Source: Sinohyriopsis cumingii (lineage: Eukaryota; Mollusca; Bivalvia; Unionida; Unionidae). From it: 64,000 bases of DNA. Every line of letters begins with the position of its first letter. Position 1 is the first letter of the stretch. Positions 47,840-59,824 of this stretch are shown one piece after another. A model generated the notes under the pieces. It did no database searches and was not told the origin of the DNA. It was given only the letters and a program-made list of their open reading frames with translations. The position numbers and the translations under genes are program-made. The stretch spans positions 33,930,901-33,994,900 of the forward strand of contig CM068835.1 in assembly GCA_028554795.2 (NCBI GenBank), written 5' to 3'.

Positions 47840-48545
47840 ATCTGCTAGAAATATTAGATTTCCAGTTAATTGGAAAGAAGCAAACGCTTATGCTATTTTT
47901 TTGAAGGATAACTATTCCATCATTTCTAACAACAGACCGAGATCTTTTCTCAATACTTTTGGGAAGGTTGAAAAGACTGGACTTTAACATCTATATAATC
48001 ACTTTTTCTGCAAATAATAGTGTTACTCTATTCAAAAATGGCTTTTTACCCAGATGAGACTGCAGTTATTAATTATAATAACTCTATAATATTTTTTCCA
48101 AGCAGCTGATGTCGGTAAAGAAATTTGAGCTGTGTTTTGCTATACACGTTAAACTTTTGATCGCATATTGCATATAAAGACTAATACATAGCCTCAATTC
48201 CGACATGGAACAAAATCTCTCAATGAGCAATTAAATTACTCGTAGCCCTATAATCTTCTAAAACCGAATCCCGGACAATTTCTAAGAGAATGATACCTTT
48301 CTATTCAACCGTGTTAAGGAAGTCTACTTTCATAAGCATCTAGGAATTTTTCTCTTGAGCGACTGCTTATAGCACAAATAAATAGATTATGTAAAGGCAA
48401 GACAGAAACTCATTAAAATTATATATACTTTTTTATAAGATCTGTTCTTGAATGTGGCAATGTGGTTTTGAAAAAAATACAAAATGAGTCAGTCAGAATT
48501 GTGACTGGTGCAATTGCCTTTCACCATCTTCCTACGTAGGTACAA
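47840..48545 (+). pseudogene. LINE reverse-transcriptase relic
   Basis: Plus-strand fragments in order: FPVNWKEANAYAIFLK, SNNRPRSFLNTFGKVEKTGL and HLYNHFF, LFKNGFLP (the usual NYRPISLL...K..E...HL...F.....QSGF.P pattern), TFDRIL near 48,150 at the KAFD.VW block, KHLGIFLL near 48,340, and RSVLECGNVV, then IQNESVRIVTGA near 48,440-48,520 (thumb; LEY...W...Q..A.RIVTGA). The frame shifts repeatedly and the catalytic box was not located. It is a different family from the LINE at 40.8-45.2 kb. Confidence 0.75.
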
Positions 48546-48774
48546 TCTGTTCACGCACCATATTGTGGATTCAATGAACCAGGAATAGGCATGTGCTCCT
48601 TGTCTTTCTGTTTATATGTTCTAACTTTGTGTTAGGCCTGATTCACGATTCAGTTGTCTACCTGATGACTGATATTTGTTTCTGAATGATGCCTGCTACT
48701 ATGTTGCTTCAGCTTATCTCTGTATAGATCCTGATTAAAGAACTGTTGTATTCTTCATTTGATTTTAGTAATGG

Positions 48775-48950
48775 TTATAGTATCAGTTTCATCCGTGTGG
48801 AAGAGTGATCTAAACTGCTCGCCTTTACCGATTACTGTAATCTCACCTCTGATGGTGTGGGTTCGAGTCCCAGGTGAGACCAATTTCAATATGTGAGAAT
48901 GCTGCCAGTAGCTTTGCGTGGATCGTTGGTTTTTATTGGGGTTTTCCCGG
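48775..48950 (+). mobile_element. tRNA-derived SINE, copy 2, left part
   Basis: It has a perfect B box, GGTTCGAGTCC, at 48,860-48,870, a decayed A box near 48,802, and body blocks TCTCACCTCTG, ATGTGAGA and GCCAGTAG shared with the copy at 34,741. The sequence breaks off at TTTTCCCGG (48,950) and resumes with TTTTCCGGGTTCTTCC at 50,356. Confidence 0.8.
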
Positions 48951-49289
48951 AGGAAGCGGGACATTTAGACCCCAAGAAATTTCAACCTCAAGGAATTTCC
49001 CAAGATATTTTGACCGCAAGTCATTTCAACCCCAGCCATGGGACTATTTGACACCAATCCATGTGTTTTTAAAACAATAACTAGCACATTGCTAATGTTA
49101 ATACCCACTAATCATACAGTTATTCGGTAATGTATGCAATTAAATTAAAAACAAACCGCTAAATTGCAAACAAAATATGTCATCAGTTAATTATAATTAA
49201 AGTTACTTTTATGAAGTCTATCAATGCACGCAAATTTGAATGAAAAGAAAAAGGTATGAAACTTAAACGTATCACACGCTTTAAATTTG

Positions 49290-49297
49290 TATAAAAG
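49290..49297 (+). promoter_or_regulatory. TATA box in TIR element
   Basis: TATAAAAG lies about 150 bp upstream of the zinc-ribbon ATG. Confidence 0.45.
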
Positions 49298-49443
49298 AGC
49301 CGACAATTTTCGTTACATACCAATCTTTATCCTAAGCTTTAATGAAGGCGTTTGGTATACCTGTGTGGAAATTTTGGATTAATTTATAGTAAATACAGTT
49401 TATATTTTGGTATATTATTAAGTGAATTGTGCTACTTCTGACA

Positions 49444-49551
49444 ATGGTATTTTATCCTTGTGTAAAATGCCATGGGCATGTCAGTCTTAGCCAGCATGCT
49501 TTGTCTTGTAATAGATGCGGGAAATCGCATATGCGATACAGGTTAGTGTAA
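49444..49551 (+). CDS. zinc-ribbon first exon of a transposase-like protein
   Basis: The frame reads MVFYPCVKCHGHVSLSQHAL and then SCNRCGKSHMRYRL: CX2C, then V..sQHALsC..CgK..H. Invertebrate MULE-related proteins often begin with such a motif (PC..C...V..RQHAL.C..C..WQHR.C). AG followed by GTTAGTG at about 49,541 is a plausible splice donor, so the coding part probably continued in exons now deleted; read through, it stops at 49,551. The second-domain final Cys is not present in the exon. Family naming is from memory. Confidence 0.5.
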   Translation: MVFYPCVKCHGHVSLSQHALSCNRCGKSHMRYRLV

Positions 49552-50353
49552 TGATTCAATATCTTTTTTATTGTGTCTGTCAGTCTTGCTTTCTTAAATA
49601 TCTGTTTATCTATTTCTGAATTTCTGAGTTGAACTTACTGAGCAACATAGATGTGTCTTGTATATTCATATATTTTAGATATAAAATGATTATATTCCTT
49701 CTTGGTTATCAACTTCATACAGTTAGAGAATTTTTTATTTTTAGAATATAATATAAATTATTAAATATCGAATAAGTTAATGATTAGCAAACAATTCTTG
49801 CTAATTTCAATATTTCAGACTGACACCAAAATTGTTTGTAGTAAATGCTAAATAATTATTGTTTGACTTTAAATATATTATATATATTATGTTCTGTAGC
49901 TTCAAATGTATTTTATTTCGAAATTAATTATTACAGGACATGAAGTTTGTTGCTAGTCTTCTTATAACGAGTTCCTATGGTACTAGAACTGCAAAGTATT
50001 TTTGTTCTTTTGATTAAATATCATAAACGAGCTTACTTCTTTAACCTTTAACATTGTTAATGTTTAGCTCCAGTTTAAATCCCCACAATGTGCATGCAGC
50101 GACACATGCTTTTGTATGTAAAACTTGAACGGCTGACACAGTGGTCTTCATTGTATTTGACTGATCTTGTTTATAGAACAAACAGGTCACCGTGTTGCAT
50201 TATTGTGTGATAACACATAAACACGATAAATTAAGCTGGGGTCGAATTGTCATGCGGTTGAATTGTTCTTGGGGTCGAAATATCCGGGTCTAATTGTCCT
50301 TGGGGCTGAAATATCTTGGGGTCAAAATGCTTTGGGGTTGAAATATCTTAGAG

Positions 50354-50440
50354 CATTTTCCGGGTTCTTCCTCCACCAGTTATACTGAATACCATGTATA
50401 GCCTATATTGCGATGACAAATTACGTTAAAGCCAACACTG
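50354..50440 (+). mobile_element. tRNA-derived SINE, copy 2, right part
   Basis: TTTTCCGGGTTCTTCCTCC, then TATACTGAAT and GATGACAAATTACGTTAAAG, correspond to the tail of the SINE at 34,741 (CTTCCTCT, ATATACTGGCTG, GATGAATAGCGTTAAA). Confidence 0.7.
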
Positions 50441-51555
50441 CAGCAATAACGGTAACATATTCAGCTTCGCAATAGTCCATACCGTCAAGATGATTGTATT
50501 GATCATCACCATCATCGTTATCATCAATTTACTTTGACAATATTCATGGTTTGATATAGACAAATCTCTTAAGTGTATTACATTTAAACGTGTACTATGT
50601 TATGAATTAAAGTTTAATCTGGTTACAATATGGCCCTTATATATAGTACAACAACTACGACGTCTACGTCTACAATAACTCCCAGCACCGCGTTTAACAT
50701 TAATTCAACTTAACATATAATTAATGAAATAACCATCGGGAGTTGCAGAAGCAGCAGTAGCTGTAGTGTTGTCATTGATATATCGTACGAATTATAGCGT
50801 ATGATATAATATTTGCACTGCGGCATATAAGACCACGGTTATGTAATATTCATGTATATGATGCTATGAGCTCTCAGAAAATCATGCATCATGTTGCAGA
50901 AATAGCCTCACGATATTGGACTTGTGAAAGGAGAGCTTTGTAATTGCGCAAACAGTATTCAGAGTTTCGTTTGTTTGTTATAAATGCAATAAGGAAGTAG
51001 GAATCGTTTAGTTAGCGGCGAATAATTATTTATGGCGTTGACTGTTGATGACAATAACACGCTTTAATCGTAAGCTCTGTTTGCTCCGGCAATCAGAGCT
51101 AGTTCCATGTGAATGATACTAAAGTTAAGTTAGCCACGTTCAGTGATCCCTGGGTGTAAAATTAAAGTAAAAGTATTATTTATTGGCGGTTACAGAGCAA
51201 TCTATAAACATTGGTAAGAGGTATAGCTGGGTCAGTAACATTGGAAAGTGCGTATAACATTATCAGGGTCATCTGGTACATTTGGAAATAGCTAGCAAGA
51301 GGGCCACTCTCAACAGGATAAATCTGTGTAGGAATTGGATTTAACGAAAACACTGAAAAACATTTCGTGAATGAGACGTCTATTTATAATGCAATTGAAC
51401 GATGAATGCGTCTCGCACCATACTCATGGGCTAATTGTCCAATAACGGATTTAACAGAATGATGTGCACCAAGGTAAACAACTGATGCAAGAAAATTACA
51501 TCATGCCTAACTAGAACAAATCATGACACGTAATTTCAACGTTTTGAATAGATAA
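50441..51555. other. AT-rich intergenic DNA
   Basis: No supported feature. Confidence 0.5.
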
Positions 51556-51561
51556 AACGTT

Positions 51562-51619
51562 GTATGTATGTATGTATGTATGTATGTATGTATGTATGTA
51601 TGTATGTATGTATGTATGT
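51562..51619. repeat. GTAT tetranucleotide microsatellite
   Basis: About 14 units of GTAT, same motif as the array at 26.3 kb. Confidence 0.97.
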
Positions 51620-51850
51620 GTTGTGGAATATTTCCGAATCTTCCGATTCCATAGCTCTCGTAGATCGGTCAAGGATCTACCAGGCATAACCCGCTCCTCC
51701 CAATTTGCCGAAAGATCCCGCGTGAGCCTTCCTATTCTCTTGTTGACCCATCGGTCCCAAGGCTTTGTTCACTCACTGCAAGTAAACAGATACCGTCCAC
51801 TGAGTCAACGTCACCATCGACAGCAGCATACGGGTTAAACGAAACCCACG
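51620..51850. other. GC-richer island of unknown origin
   Basis: About 230 bp with clearly higher GC than its surroundings. One plus-strand frame continues out of the microsatellite and is open for about 70 codons (FRIFRFHSSRRSVKD, then Arg/His-rich). It is probably a fragment of a mobile element; no family recognised. Confidence 0.35.
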
Positions 51851-53640
51851 GAGATATACGACTCCCCCATCCAAATTCAGCTAACATATAATAACTACGA
51901 CGTGTAGTACACGAGATACGGTCAAATACGAATCCAGTAATATATACTACTCATCCGTGCACATGAATTGGCTTTGTTACACATTACATCAAATATATCT
52001 TACAACTCTATCACATAAGACCGGAGATAGAAAATAAATTAATTTTATATTTCACGTACCAATGCAACTGAAGTCTGCAACCGTAATGTTGACAGCTTCC
52101 TGACAAATGTCATTGCAAAACCTCGCAATATTTCAAGCACTTGCATCACCTAGGTCATATTGTTATTTCAATGATGCACAGGCACTTCTATGTTTCCGGC
52201 ATATATGATATACAATATTTTGCAGTGTTTTTCTGCTTCCTGAGAATTTATATTTTCATGTAGTTAATATTCAAATTTTCTAGGACCCTATTAGGATTTT
52301 TATATGTTCTTGTTATTTCCTCAAGCACTGCTTAGAATATCATCTAAGTTAAATACACGATACATACAATAATGCCAACACCAAAATATTATATCACCAG
52401 TAATCTTAATATATTTATTAAACCAAAGTGGGATACATCACATTTGCAAAGAATTCTCTTTCCAAACACTTTAAGTCTGGTAAACGTTTTGGAGGCCTTC
52501 TTTCCTTAAGAAAACTAGTTTCTGTCCTACAAACTTTTCAAATGTGTCTTTGGAACGTAATCGTCAAGTTGCATGACTGAGTGAATTAATTAGTTTTCAT
52601 CCATACCTTTTTAAATGCATGATAAAATGATTGAATGTGTTGAATCTCTAACCATTAGTCTTAATAGTCATTTTAAATTTGTTGCACTATCCATTGCAAA
52701 AGAAAGTTCAATGACTGTTCGAAGATTTCGCATGAATGATTTCCCTTAGCGACCATGAGGTACCATAAATCAGTGAGAGGCAGAGCAAGATATTGTATTG
52801 CTGTAACTTTACAAAACATAGATACGGATCTAAATGATCAACTAGCATGTATTGTTTTACTGATTATGTGTTGTCGGTGAAGTTTACTATATTAGTATTG
52901 ATTTTACAAAAATCCAGTTTAATTCCAAAAAGAATAAAACAACGTAAATGAAACCAAGAAGTACATTTAATTGCCGTTCTTAATTCTTCAAAATAATAAT
53001 GCTAATCACCATGCAATAGTGACATGAATTTTGTTAAAGCTTATTCCCAATTCACCGTAACAGAACAGCTATCTACAGACAAAATATTATGTTGGAATTT
53101 TCATTATGATCTAATAACATAGTTGAATCAGCAGCGATTTTTGAAGTGTTTTAAATTGTTTATATTTACACGATTTATATATGAATTGATTTTTAATGCA
53201 TAACTCTAGAGATATTATGAATAGGTGTGGGAGATGGGTAATCCTGTCTAACTTCATGTGGAGTTTTAACTAAATCTGATAATGATTTATTATTTAGCAC
53301 AGAAATATGTATATACAAAGACAAAATGTTTGAAACCATTTTAAGCCTGATGGACTAATTTTAAAGATTTCTGTAAATATGGAATTTGATCATCTTCATT
53401 TTCCTCAGTCTAATTAAAAATGTCTTTCATGTAACCTCAAATGAATCAACCTTTCAAAACTTCAGACGTGTGTAAATACAAATTGTTCCATTATGAATGT
53501 ATTTGGCTGTTTTGTCGTTGCCTTCATCTGCATTAAACAACGGCTTAACAATTCAGTAAATAAACCAGATTTAAAATTAATGATAAAACACAGTGAGATG
53601 TTATATTGCTTGCACGAAATGTTTATCATCATCAACCTGC
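51851..53640. other. AT-rich intergenic DNA
   Basis: No supported feature. Confidence 0.5.
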
Positions 53641-53869
53641 AGTGTTTGTACATTACGTCCCGAAGACTTCGGGTCCACTATGTTGTAGAAAAGCATGAAG
53701 GGCAAGAAGAGATGTGTGAAGCCTGACAGACTGCGACGTTTCGAGCCTGCACCCAAGGACACCTTGGATTGCTAACGTATTAGGGAGCATCATGATGGTC
53801 CTCGAACCCCAACCACCTCCGTAAAACATTACTCATACGATTCATACTGTGATGATTATTTCCCTTGAA

Positions 53870-54560
53870 TTAGAGGTAAAGTTTCCGTTGCTGAATTATC
53901 CACAAAGATTGATAAGGTCACAGATGGGTCGCATGTACAGGAAGCTAAAATACAGTTGCTGATCCCGGGACAATTTTTGTCCATACGTTCTAATAGTCTG
54001 TATCTAATTGGTCCATATTCAGACAACCAGTTTACGTAACTCCGCCGCCCACCCCCTTATGTCATACCATGGCTTTCAGGCTTGTTAGAAATGGCAGATA
54101 ATATATCAGTCGGATCTTGATCGTTCGTATCTCTACTCGTTCGTGCAGTACGCCACGATTCCAGTTCCAGACCAGGACATCATACCTCTGGCCGACTGTA
54201 CCTATTGTCTAGTTCCTTCGGTAAGCCCTTCCGCATACAGGCCGACAGTTCCCTGGTCTTTAGAACCGTATAGGGATCAGTTTGACGTGTCCGTTAGTTT
54301 CGTTTCACATTCCTGATGGAAGATTGCAGAGCTGACAGCCGTATATACCATCCATCCGGCCCCTGAGATGACCGTCTAGCAGATAGTCCAGTACACTGGC
54401 AAGTGGTTCTCGGCTTGTGACATATTTGAACTTAGAGACGACGGTAATGCCACGTCCATTCCTCCTGTAATGTTCTTAGCTATCTCTGAAGTAACGCGGT
54501 ATGAAAACAACTTGTACATTAACTTTGAGAACCATACATATGTATGATCGGATTGAGTTT
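53870..54560 (+). pseudogene. decayed open frame of unknown family
   Basis: A GC-richer block carries a nearly open plus-strand frame: KVSVAELSTKIDKVTDGSHV, IQLLIPGQFLSIRSN, then after a stop and a frameshift YSFVQYATIPVPDQDIIPLA, PTVPWSLEPYRDQF, and YTGKWFSACDIFELRDD to a stop near 54,545. Only two stops fall in the last 140 codons. The opposite strand is also partly open (SDHTYVWFSKLMYKLFSYRV), so the strand is not certain. It lies about 1 kb upstream of a DIRS-like RT on the same strand and could be its first ORF. No function is assigned. Confidence 0.4.
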
Positions 54561-55459
54561 AGTTTTTCAGTTTTCAGGACATGTATCATATGTTGCCGAG
54601 TTCTCAATGCCTACTATCACCAACTACGAGCAAAGTCTATAAGTTGAAGGCTTTAGTCGATTTTAAAGACGTATACTAGCATCAGTATTTGATTCAACTG
54701 ATGCACTTGGTAATGAAAAGGAAACTATCTGACCACTCGTTATATAAAAGCAGAGATCCGATCATTTAAAATGCAGTTCTGTCTGAAAAGACAGCTACAA
54801 GCGATCTTTTGTCACTCTAGTATAGAATACAGTTGGATACATTTGCCACTGAACTGCTAGCATTGATAAAAACATTTACAATGTGGATAACAATATTTTT
54901 ACATTTCACCAAGTTCGTATGTAACACTATGAAAACATCCCCCAATTTAGACCTAGCATCGATAGCCATTTGCGACAGGACGAGATACCAGGCAACGATC
55001 ATGCATCTGAATCGATGACCAAGATTGCATATGTCATCTAAGCCATTATATCTCTAACGTCCTTTTTCAGCTGCGACGTCGGGTCAAGAGGCTGCGAAAT
55101 GACTGTATTTGCTTGTCCTCAATCATTCCATAGCACTTCTAAGTTCTGCGTGCTAGTGCTGTGTGCAAGCCGTTAGTACTTAGCGGTCGAATTGAAAAGG
55201 TGTGAAACCATCCAGAACATGACCTGTTTCTCCAACTTGACATGCCATCTGTACCTGTGTTTTGGTCAAATCAATCTCATAATCGTCATATAGATATATA
55301 GGGCCGAATATAACTCCAAATAAATTGTTTCTACCTCAGTCAAATTTCAATGGGCAACAACCCATTCGGGTCAGGAGGAAATCTAGTAAAGGAGATAAGT
55401 AACAAGGTTTCTCGCTCACCAAGGCTCCATAAACAATAGGTGCCTTGCCTCTCGGACAG

Positions 55460-56420
55460 CCAACAGTTTAGGATGAGACTTCTTCATTTTCGCCAGTATT
55501 TGATGTATACTTTGGCAGAAACGGATGAACGATTGCGATTGTTTAGGAAGGGGCATATTCACGCAAATTCCTTCTATTCGCCTACAAATAAAAAGCGACC
55601 CGATTTCGAACTGCCAAAGAAAAGCAATCAAATTTCCTGCACTCCAATTCGGTCAAAGTATTAGTTAACTTTATTAACAGCGACATCAGTGTATCTCGAA
55701 TGTATCTCGACTACATACTCCAAAAACACATCGTAAGTACAATTGTTGTGAAGGTCATCCGTCACTTTCAGATTGTCGAGACATTTTTAGTGATCTAGGA
55801 AAAATCAGAACTCAACATATTTGAGCCTTTTGTCAACCTGGGTATGTAGTTTCTGACCCGTTTAAATTTGATATGTTAACCTCAATTACGCGTGGCGTGG
55901 AGTATCGAACTCGGGTCTTTCAGCGACAGAGTTTTGCAACTCCTCGGTTTGCTGTAGCGCCCGATTATTAGTCGATTCAATCGGCCTAGACAGACCGCAA
56001 CCAGAAGTTATGTTAAGTACATCCTTGAGTTAGCATGGCTTATGAGCCGACCTGTTGTCATGCTTTACAACGTGAAGCGACATGTTGGTGTTCCATCTGC
56101 ATATCATCACACGGAAAATGAAGGCTATAGTCAACACTTTTCATTTTAGGATGGATCTACGGTAAAGTGGACATTTCTATGTCGGACAACTCTGTAGTGG
56201 TGATCTAAATTCTCAGTTAGGAGGGGGACAAAATCATGTTACCTACGCTTTCTGATTCACACTAAACTCTAGATTTCATATACCTAGAGTTCCATTCAGT
56301 TGGTCTTTCATCTGATTGGTCTGCTTTTAGGTTGCCTAGTGATATACACTTTTCTTACAAGATGCAATTCCATGCTACTTAAACTGGGAAAGGAGTGCAG
56401 ACAATTGGGACAATTCCCTC
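55460..56420 (+). pseudogene. DIRS-like retrotransposon RT/RNase H relic
   Basis: Plus-strand traces in order: RKFLLFAYK (strand before LPFG; DIRS type RKFLRFA), VKVLVNFINSDISVSRMYLD with YLDY at the YLDD catalytic box (about 55,710), EKSELNIFEPFVNLGM near 55,815 (EKSEL.P.Q...LGM), SMSDNSVVVI and RRGTKS near 56,190-56,235 (RNase H: TDN..VV.YI...GGTRS), and VFHLIGLLLGCLVIYTFLTR with CNSMLL near 56,300-56,380 (VF..I...WG.P.VDLFATR.N). This order is that of DIRS retrotransposons. Frameshifts and stops are numerous and no tyrosine recombinase was found. Confidence 0.75.
55540..56420 (+). mobile_element. DIRS-order retrotransposon fragment
   Basis: Core of the element defined by the RT/RNase H relic. 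Outer limits are unknown; the GC-richer block from 53,640 to about 56,900 may all belong to it. Confidence 0.6.
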
Positions 56421-56884
56421 TTCCAATCCAACCCATATCCGATTGCTTTGACAACAAAAATAAGGCAGGAATTCAGGGGTCGGATCTCCACAATTATTAT
56501 GATGGCCCCTCCCATATAATCTCCAGCATGATCAACCCTGCTCAAACAAGGGTGGTCTCGGCTGTCTTATCCCATGACAAGCTTCTTCAAGCGTGTCTCT
56601 TATCGGGGAAATCGTGAGGACAAATTTCAAGCTACAGCTGTGGCGAAAATCTCAGTCATAGAAGACCATCCCCGTTGTAGGCTTACAAACAACACTGACT
56701 CGTTTTCAGTGACTGGTACAAGACCCAATAAATTATGGTCCTTTTGAACGCCTCCTTTCAGCAGTTGGCTGACGTTTTGCGCTAGCTTTTGTAAGATAAA
56801 AGAGACATCTCTAACTGCTATCTAAAGCTACTGCCCTACGATATATGACGTGTTCATACATTTAGGAGTCATTGGTAATTATAA

Positions 56885-57030
56885 GGCTCTACCGTACCTA
56901 TTGGTTAATTCTGATATTAATAGGCCAGAATCTTTCATATGTTTCCCAATCTTGGAAGGAATATATTGGAGTTTTGGACGAAGTTCAACAAAGATCTGTT
57001 CGAGCCTTTAGCCAAACCGTTGCTGAAGAT
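56885..57030 (+). pseudogene. LINE RT thumb fragment
   Basis: The frame reads LILIGQNLSYVSQSWKEYIG and then VLDEVQQRSVRAF, matching the thumb motif of LINE reverse transcriptases (R..LEYASQVW......LE.VQRRA.R). The 71-codon frame is intact but too short for anything else, and no neighbouring RT blocks were seen. Confidence 0.55.
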
Positions 57031-57089
57031 GTTATCATAAGAGGCATGCTTTCTAATGAGTGTAGATTCGGCATGCCGAGTGAGTGAGT

Positions 57090-58080
57090 TGAATGACCTT
57101 TCAGTGGACCAGAACTATACCCAGTCCAACCAATTTTCAATGTGTTTTCTTCAGGTTGAGTTCTCTGTAAATGTAGCCAAATGAACATTTTGATATTTAC
57201 TCGCAACATATATGTAAATTAAGAACTCTTTATGCTGCTATGTTTGAGTTATCATATAATCAGTGCTGAAGCTGCTTATTTCAATTGTATCAGCTTTTAA
57301 CGCAATATGTAAATCTGCATACTTTCTTCAGCAAATATCTTGTTTTTGTCTTGTAATTTTGAAAGTTATTCTTCGACACAACCAGCTTTTAAGATTTTAA
57401 ACTGCCCGAAAACCTCAAAAGCATACTACTTTAAATGAAGATCATAGAGCACATTAGCACAAACATCGATTATATATATGGATAAGAAGACACCGCATGT
57501 CTATAATTGGTCATCATCTTGTTGGCTAATGTTATGGTTTCTTGAAAATAAAAGCCAAAATAAAATGTTTATATAGTTTCCTTTGAATCTGAAAATATTT
57601 CACGATTTTCTCTGTTCACGCTTGACAAATTAAGTTGCATAATTTTCACTTTTCCTTTAAAAGATTAAAATATAAATAATGCTGATAATTCTTTTCCAAT
57701 TCTTACTTAATGTTTAATTTACCATTGTTTTTATAATAAGTTTGAGATGTTGCATGGAATTATAAACTGAAACAAGTATCGATAGGTCACGCAAATTCGT
57801 TAATAAAAATAGTGTCACTTCCCTTTAAACCTTCAATGTTACATCCATGCTGTAATGTATATCATACAGTTTTATAAAATAAACAACACATGCACGTAGA
57901 ATATATGACCGGTATCGATTTAATGCTTCATCAGACTGAAGTCAAACTGAATTCAATATCATTGCTTACGTCATAAATATATAAGTGATTTAATGTTTGT
58001 TAATTTTTTAAAATGTATTTATATATTTAGTTTTTATTTATTTTATAAAGTGTGCATTATACGTAATAAAATATTAACAC
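57090..58080. other. AT-rich intergenic DNA
   Basis: No supported feature. Confidence 0.5.
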
Positions 58081-58081
58081 A

Positions 58082-58204
<123 letters not shown>

Positions 58205-58224
58205 ATATATCTGATATTGTTTTG

Positions 58225-58440
58225 TAACCTTTATCTGTCTATTACGGATACGGTTGGATGGGGCGATTGCAGTTTTGGAGGCTTCGTTTGGTGCATTATT
58301 TTCCTTCTACTTTGACGTTCAACGAATCATTTTGTATAATGTTCCTAAGCAAGCTATACAGGATGTACTCGCATTTGTTAATCGTTATAATTTTATTACG
58401 TATGGCCGTTTAAGAAAGCTCCATTGACATCAAACTCTGG
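58225..58440 (+). other. unidentified open frame after AT repeat
   Basis: A plus-strand frame is open for about 65 codons and reads [20 protein letters not shown], then QDVLAFVNRYNFITYGRL, with non-random composition for this AT-rich area. No start context and no family; perhaps a transposon fragment. Confidence 0.25.
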
Positions 58441-58449
58441 CAGCAGAAA

Positions 58450-59545
58450 CAATCCTGGTCTCGCAAGTATCACTACGAAGTGAGTACTAAGTGGAAAAAT
58501 TTCCCATCAATTTTTTTCCGTACAAACGTTTTCCGTCTTCGGAAGCCTAAGGACCTACATCTGTAGGCTAAGGTGAAAACCGTTGTTCCTCAGCTCAAAA
58601 CACTTTTAATAGATTTAATCCATTCTAAGTTGAAGCACTGAATAGTGTCTGAAGAATTACGTTCTTGTACATGAAAGAATAACGCTATCATGTTTTCTGG
58701 CCATACATGATGTCATCTTCCAAAAAGGGCGAGTCCGTAGTTTAAACAAACGTTTATTAAAATTGAGTGATGCACGCTGTTGTATAGATTTTGATTGATA
58801 CAATTCATCGATAAATGCGGTAAGCAAGCTCTTGTTTGAACTTCGACTTGAGATATCTATGGTTCTTCATTCATACTATAGAAAACAATAATATGATAAA
58901 GTTAGCTTCAAGGAAACGTAACTACTCTTAAGTTTCTTGTATACATTTCTTAAAAACGTCCTTGATTTAATAATTACTCGAAACTACTGTGGTAACGATT
59001 TAGAGTATGACGTATTTGAACTATGCAAAAAGAATGATCAGGAAGCACTGGCAGAATAAAAACTTTAATGTTGTTGGCAAAGAAGTCAGCAAATACTATT
59101 CTTTGAACCAAAATTTTAAAAAACGTTTGAACAACGTACAAATGTGGACAAAAGTTAGCCAACTAAACATGGCGTTTACTATTGACCATTAGCTGAAGCT
59201 ACAACATACAGTCATGGATAAACGTTAAGCACACAATGTAGGTATAAATAACGAAGGATAATTACGTACTGAAGTCGCCATGTAACCATATGTGAGAGAG
59301 GTATGAATTTTTGCCCCTCTCTTGTGGAAGAGATCAGTACTCAGATGTACCAAAACTGAGATTGCAGTGACTTTGCATTATATGTTGGCAAACATTATAA
59401 ATAGTTTAGTAGCAGTAGTACATATTGTATTTATAATGATTTTTGTGTTACGAACTCTGAATCACGGTCCGAAAGAGGGTGCATTCCGAGGTTAACATGT
59501 AAGAGGGACGTTGTGATTTGCCACAATCTGCAATTGATGTGACTA
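58450..59545. other. AT-rich intergenic DNA
   Basis: No supported feature; short open frames only. Confidence 0.5.
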
Positions 59546-59548
59546 CAG

Positions 59549-59571
59549 GTAGTAGTAGTAGTAGTAGTAGC
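59549..59571. repeat. AGT trinucleotide microsatellite
   Basis: About seven units of GTA. Confidence 0.95.
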
Positions 59572-59824
59572 ATCCTGTCATAATGTTTTAGTTGAATTTA
59601 ATTTGAAAATTACCGAGCTAAACAAATCGTAAATGAAAACAATTGTAAGAAAATAAATTTAAATATTGTTTAGAAATATAGAATTTGTAACAGACAATTT
59701 TAAAAGCAACGGAAATTCCGTATAATTTGCATGTACTGACGGGCATTCTTTGTAACACATTATGAGCACAACTATACTCTTATACTTTTGCCGTCAGTTG
59801 AATGGTGTTTAATTGAATTAAGGG

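Larger units (their letters stand above)
48951..50353 (+). mobile_element. 1.4-kb TIR element with array-type inverted ends
   Basis: The left end (48,961-49,037) is an irregular tandem of GACCCCAAGAAATTTCAACC-like units. The right end (50,236-50,352) is its inverted counterpart (GGGGTCGAAATATC, TTGGGGTCGAATTG types). It interrupts a SINE, flanked by TTTTCCCGG and TTTTCCGGG as possible imperfect 9-bp target copies. Inside are a TATA box and a short zinc-ribbon exon. Long repetitive inverted ends plus about 9-bp duplication would suit a MULE-type element with an internal deletion; that class is inference. Confidence 0.7.
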
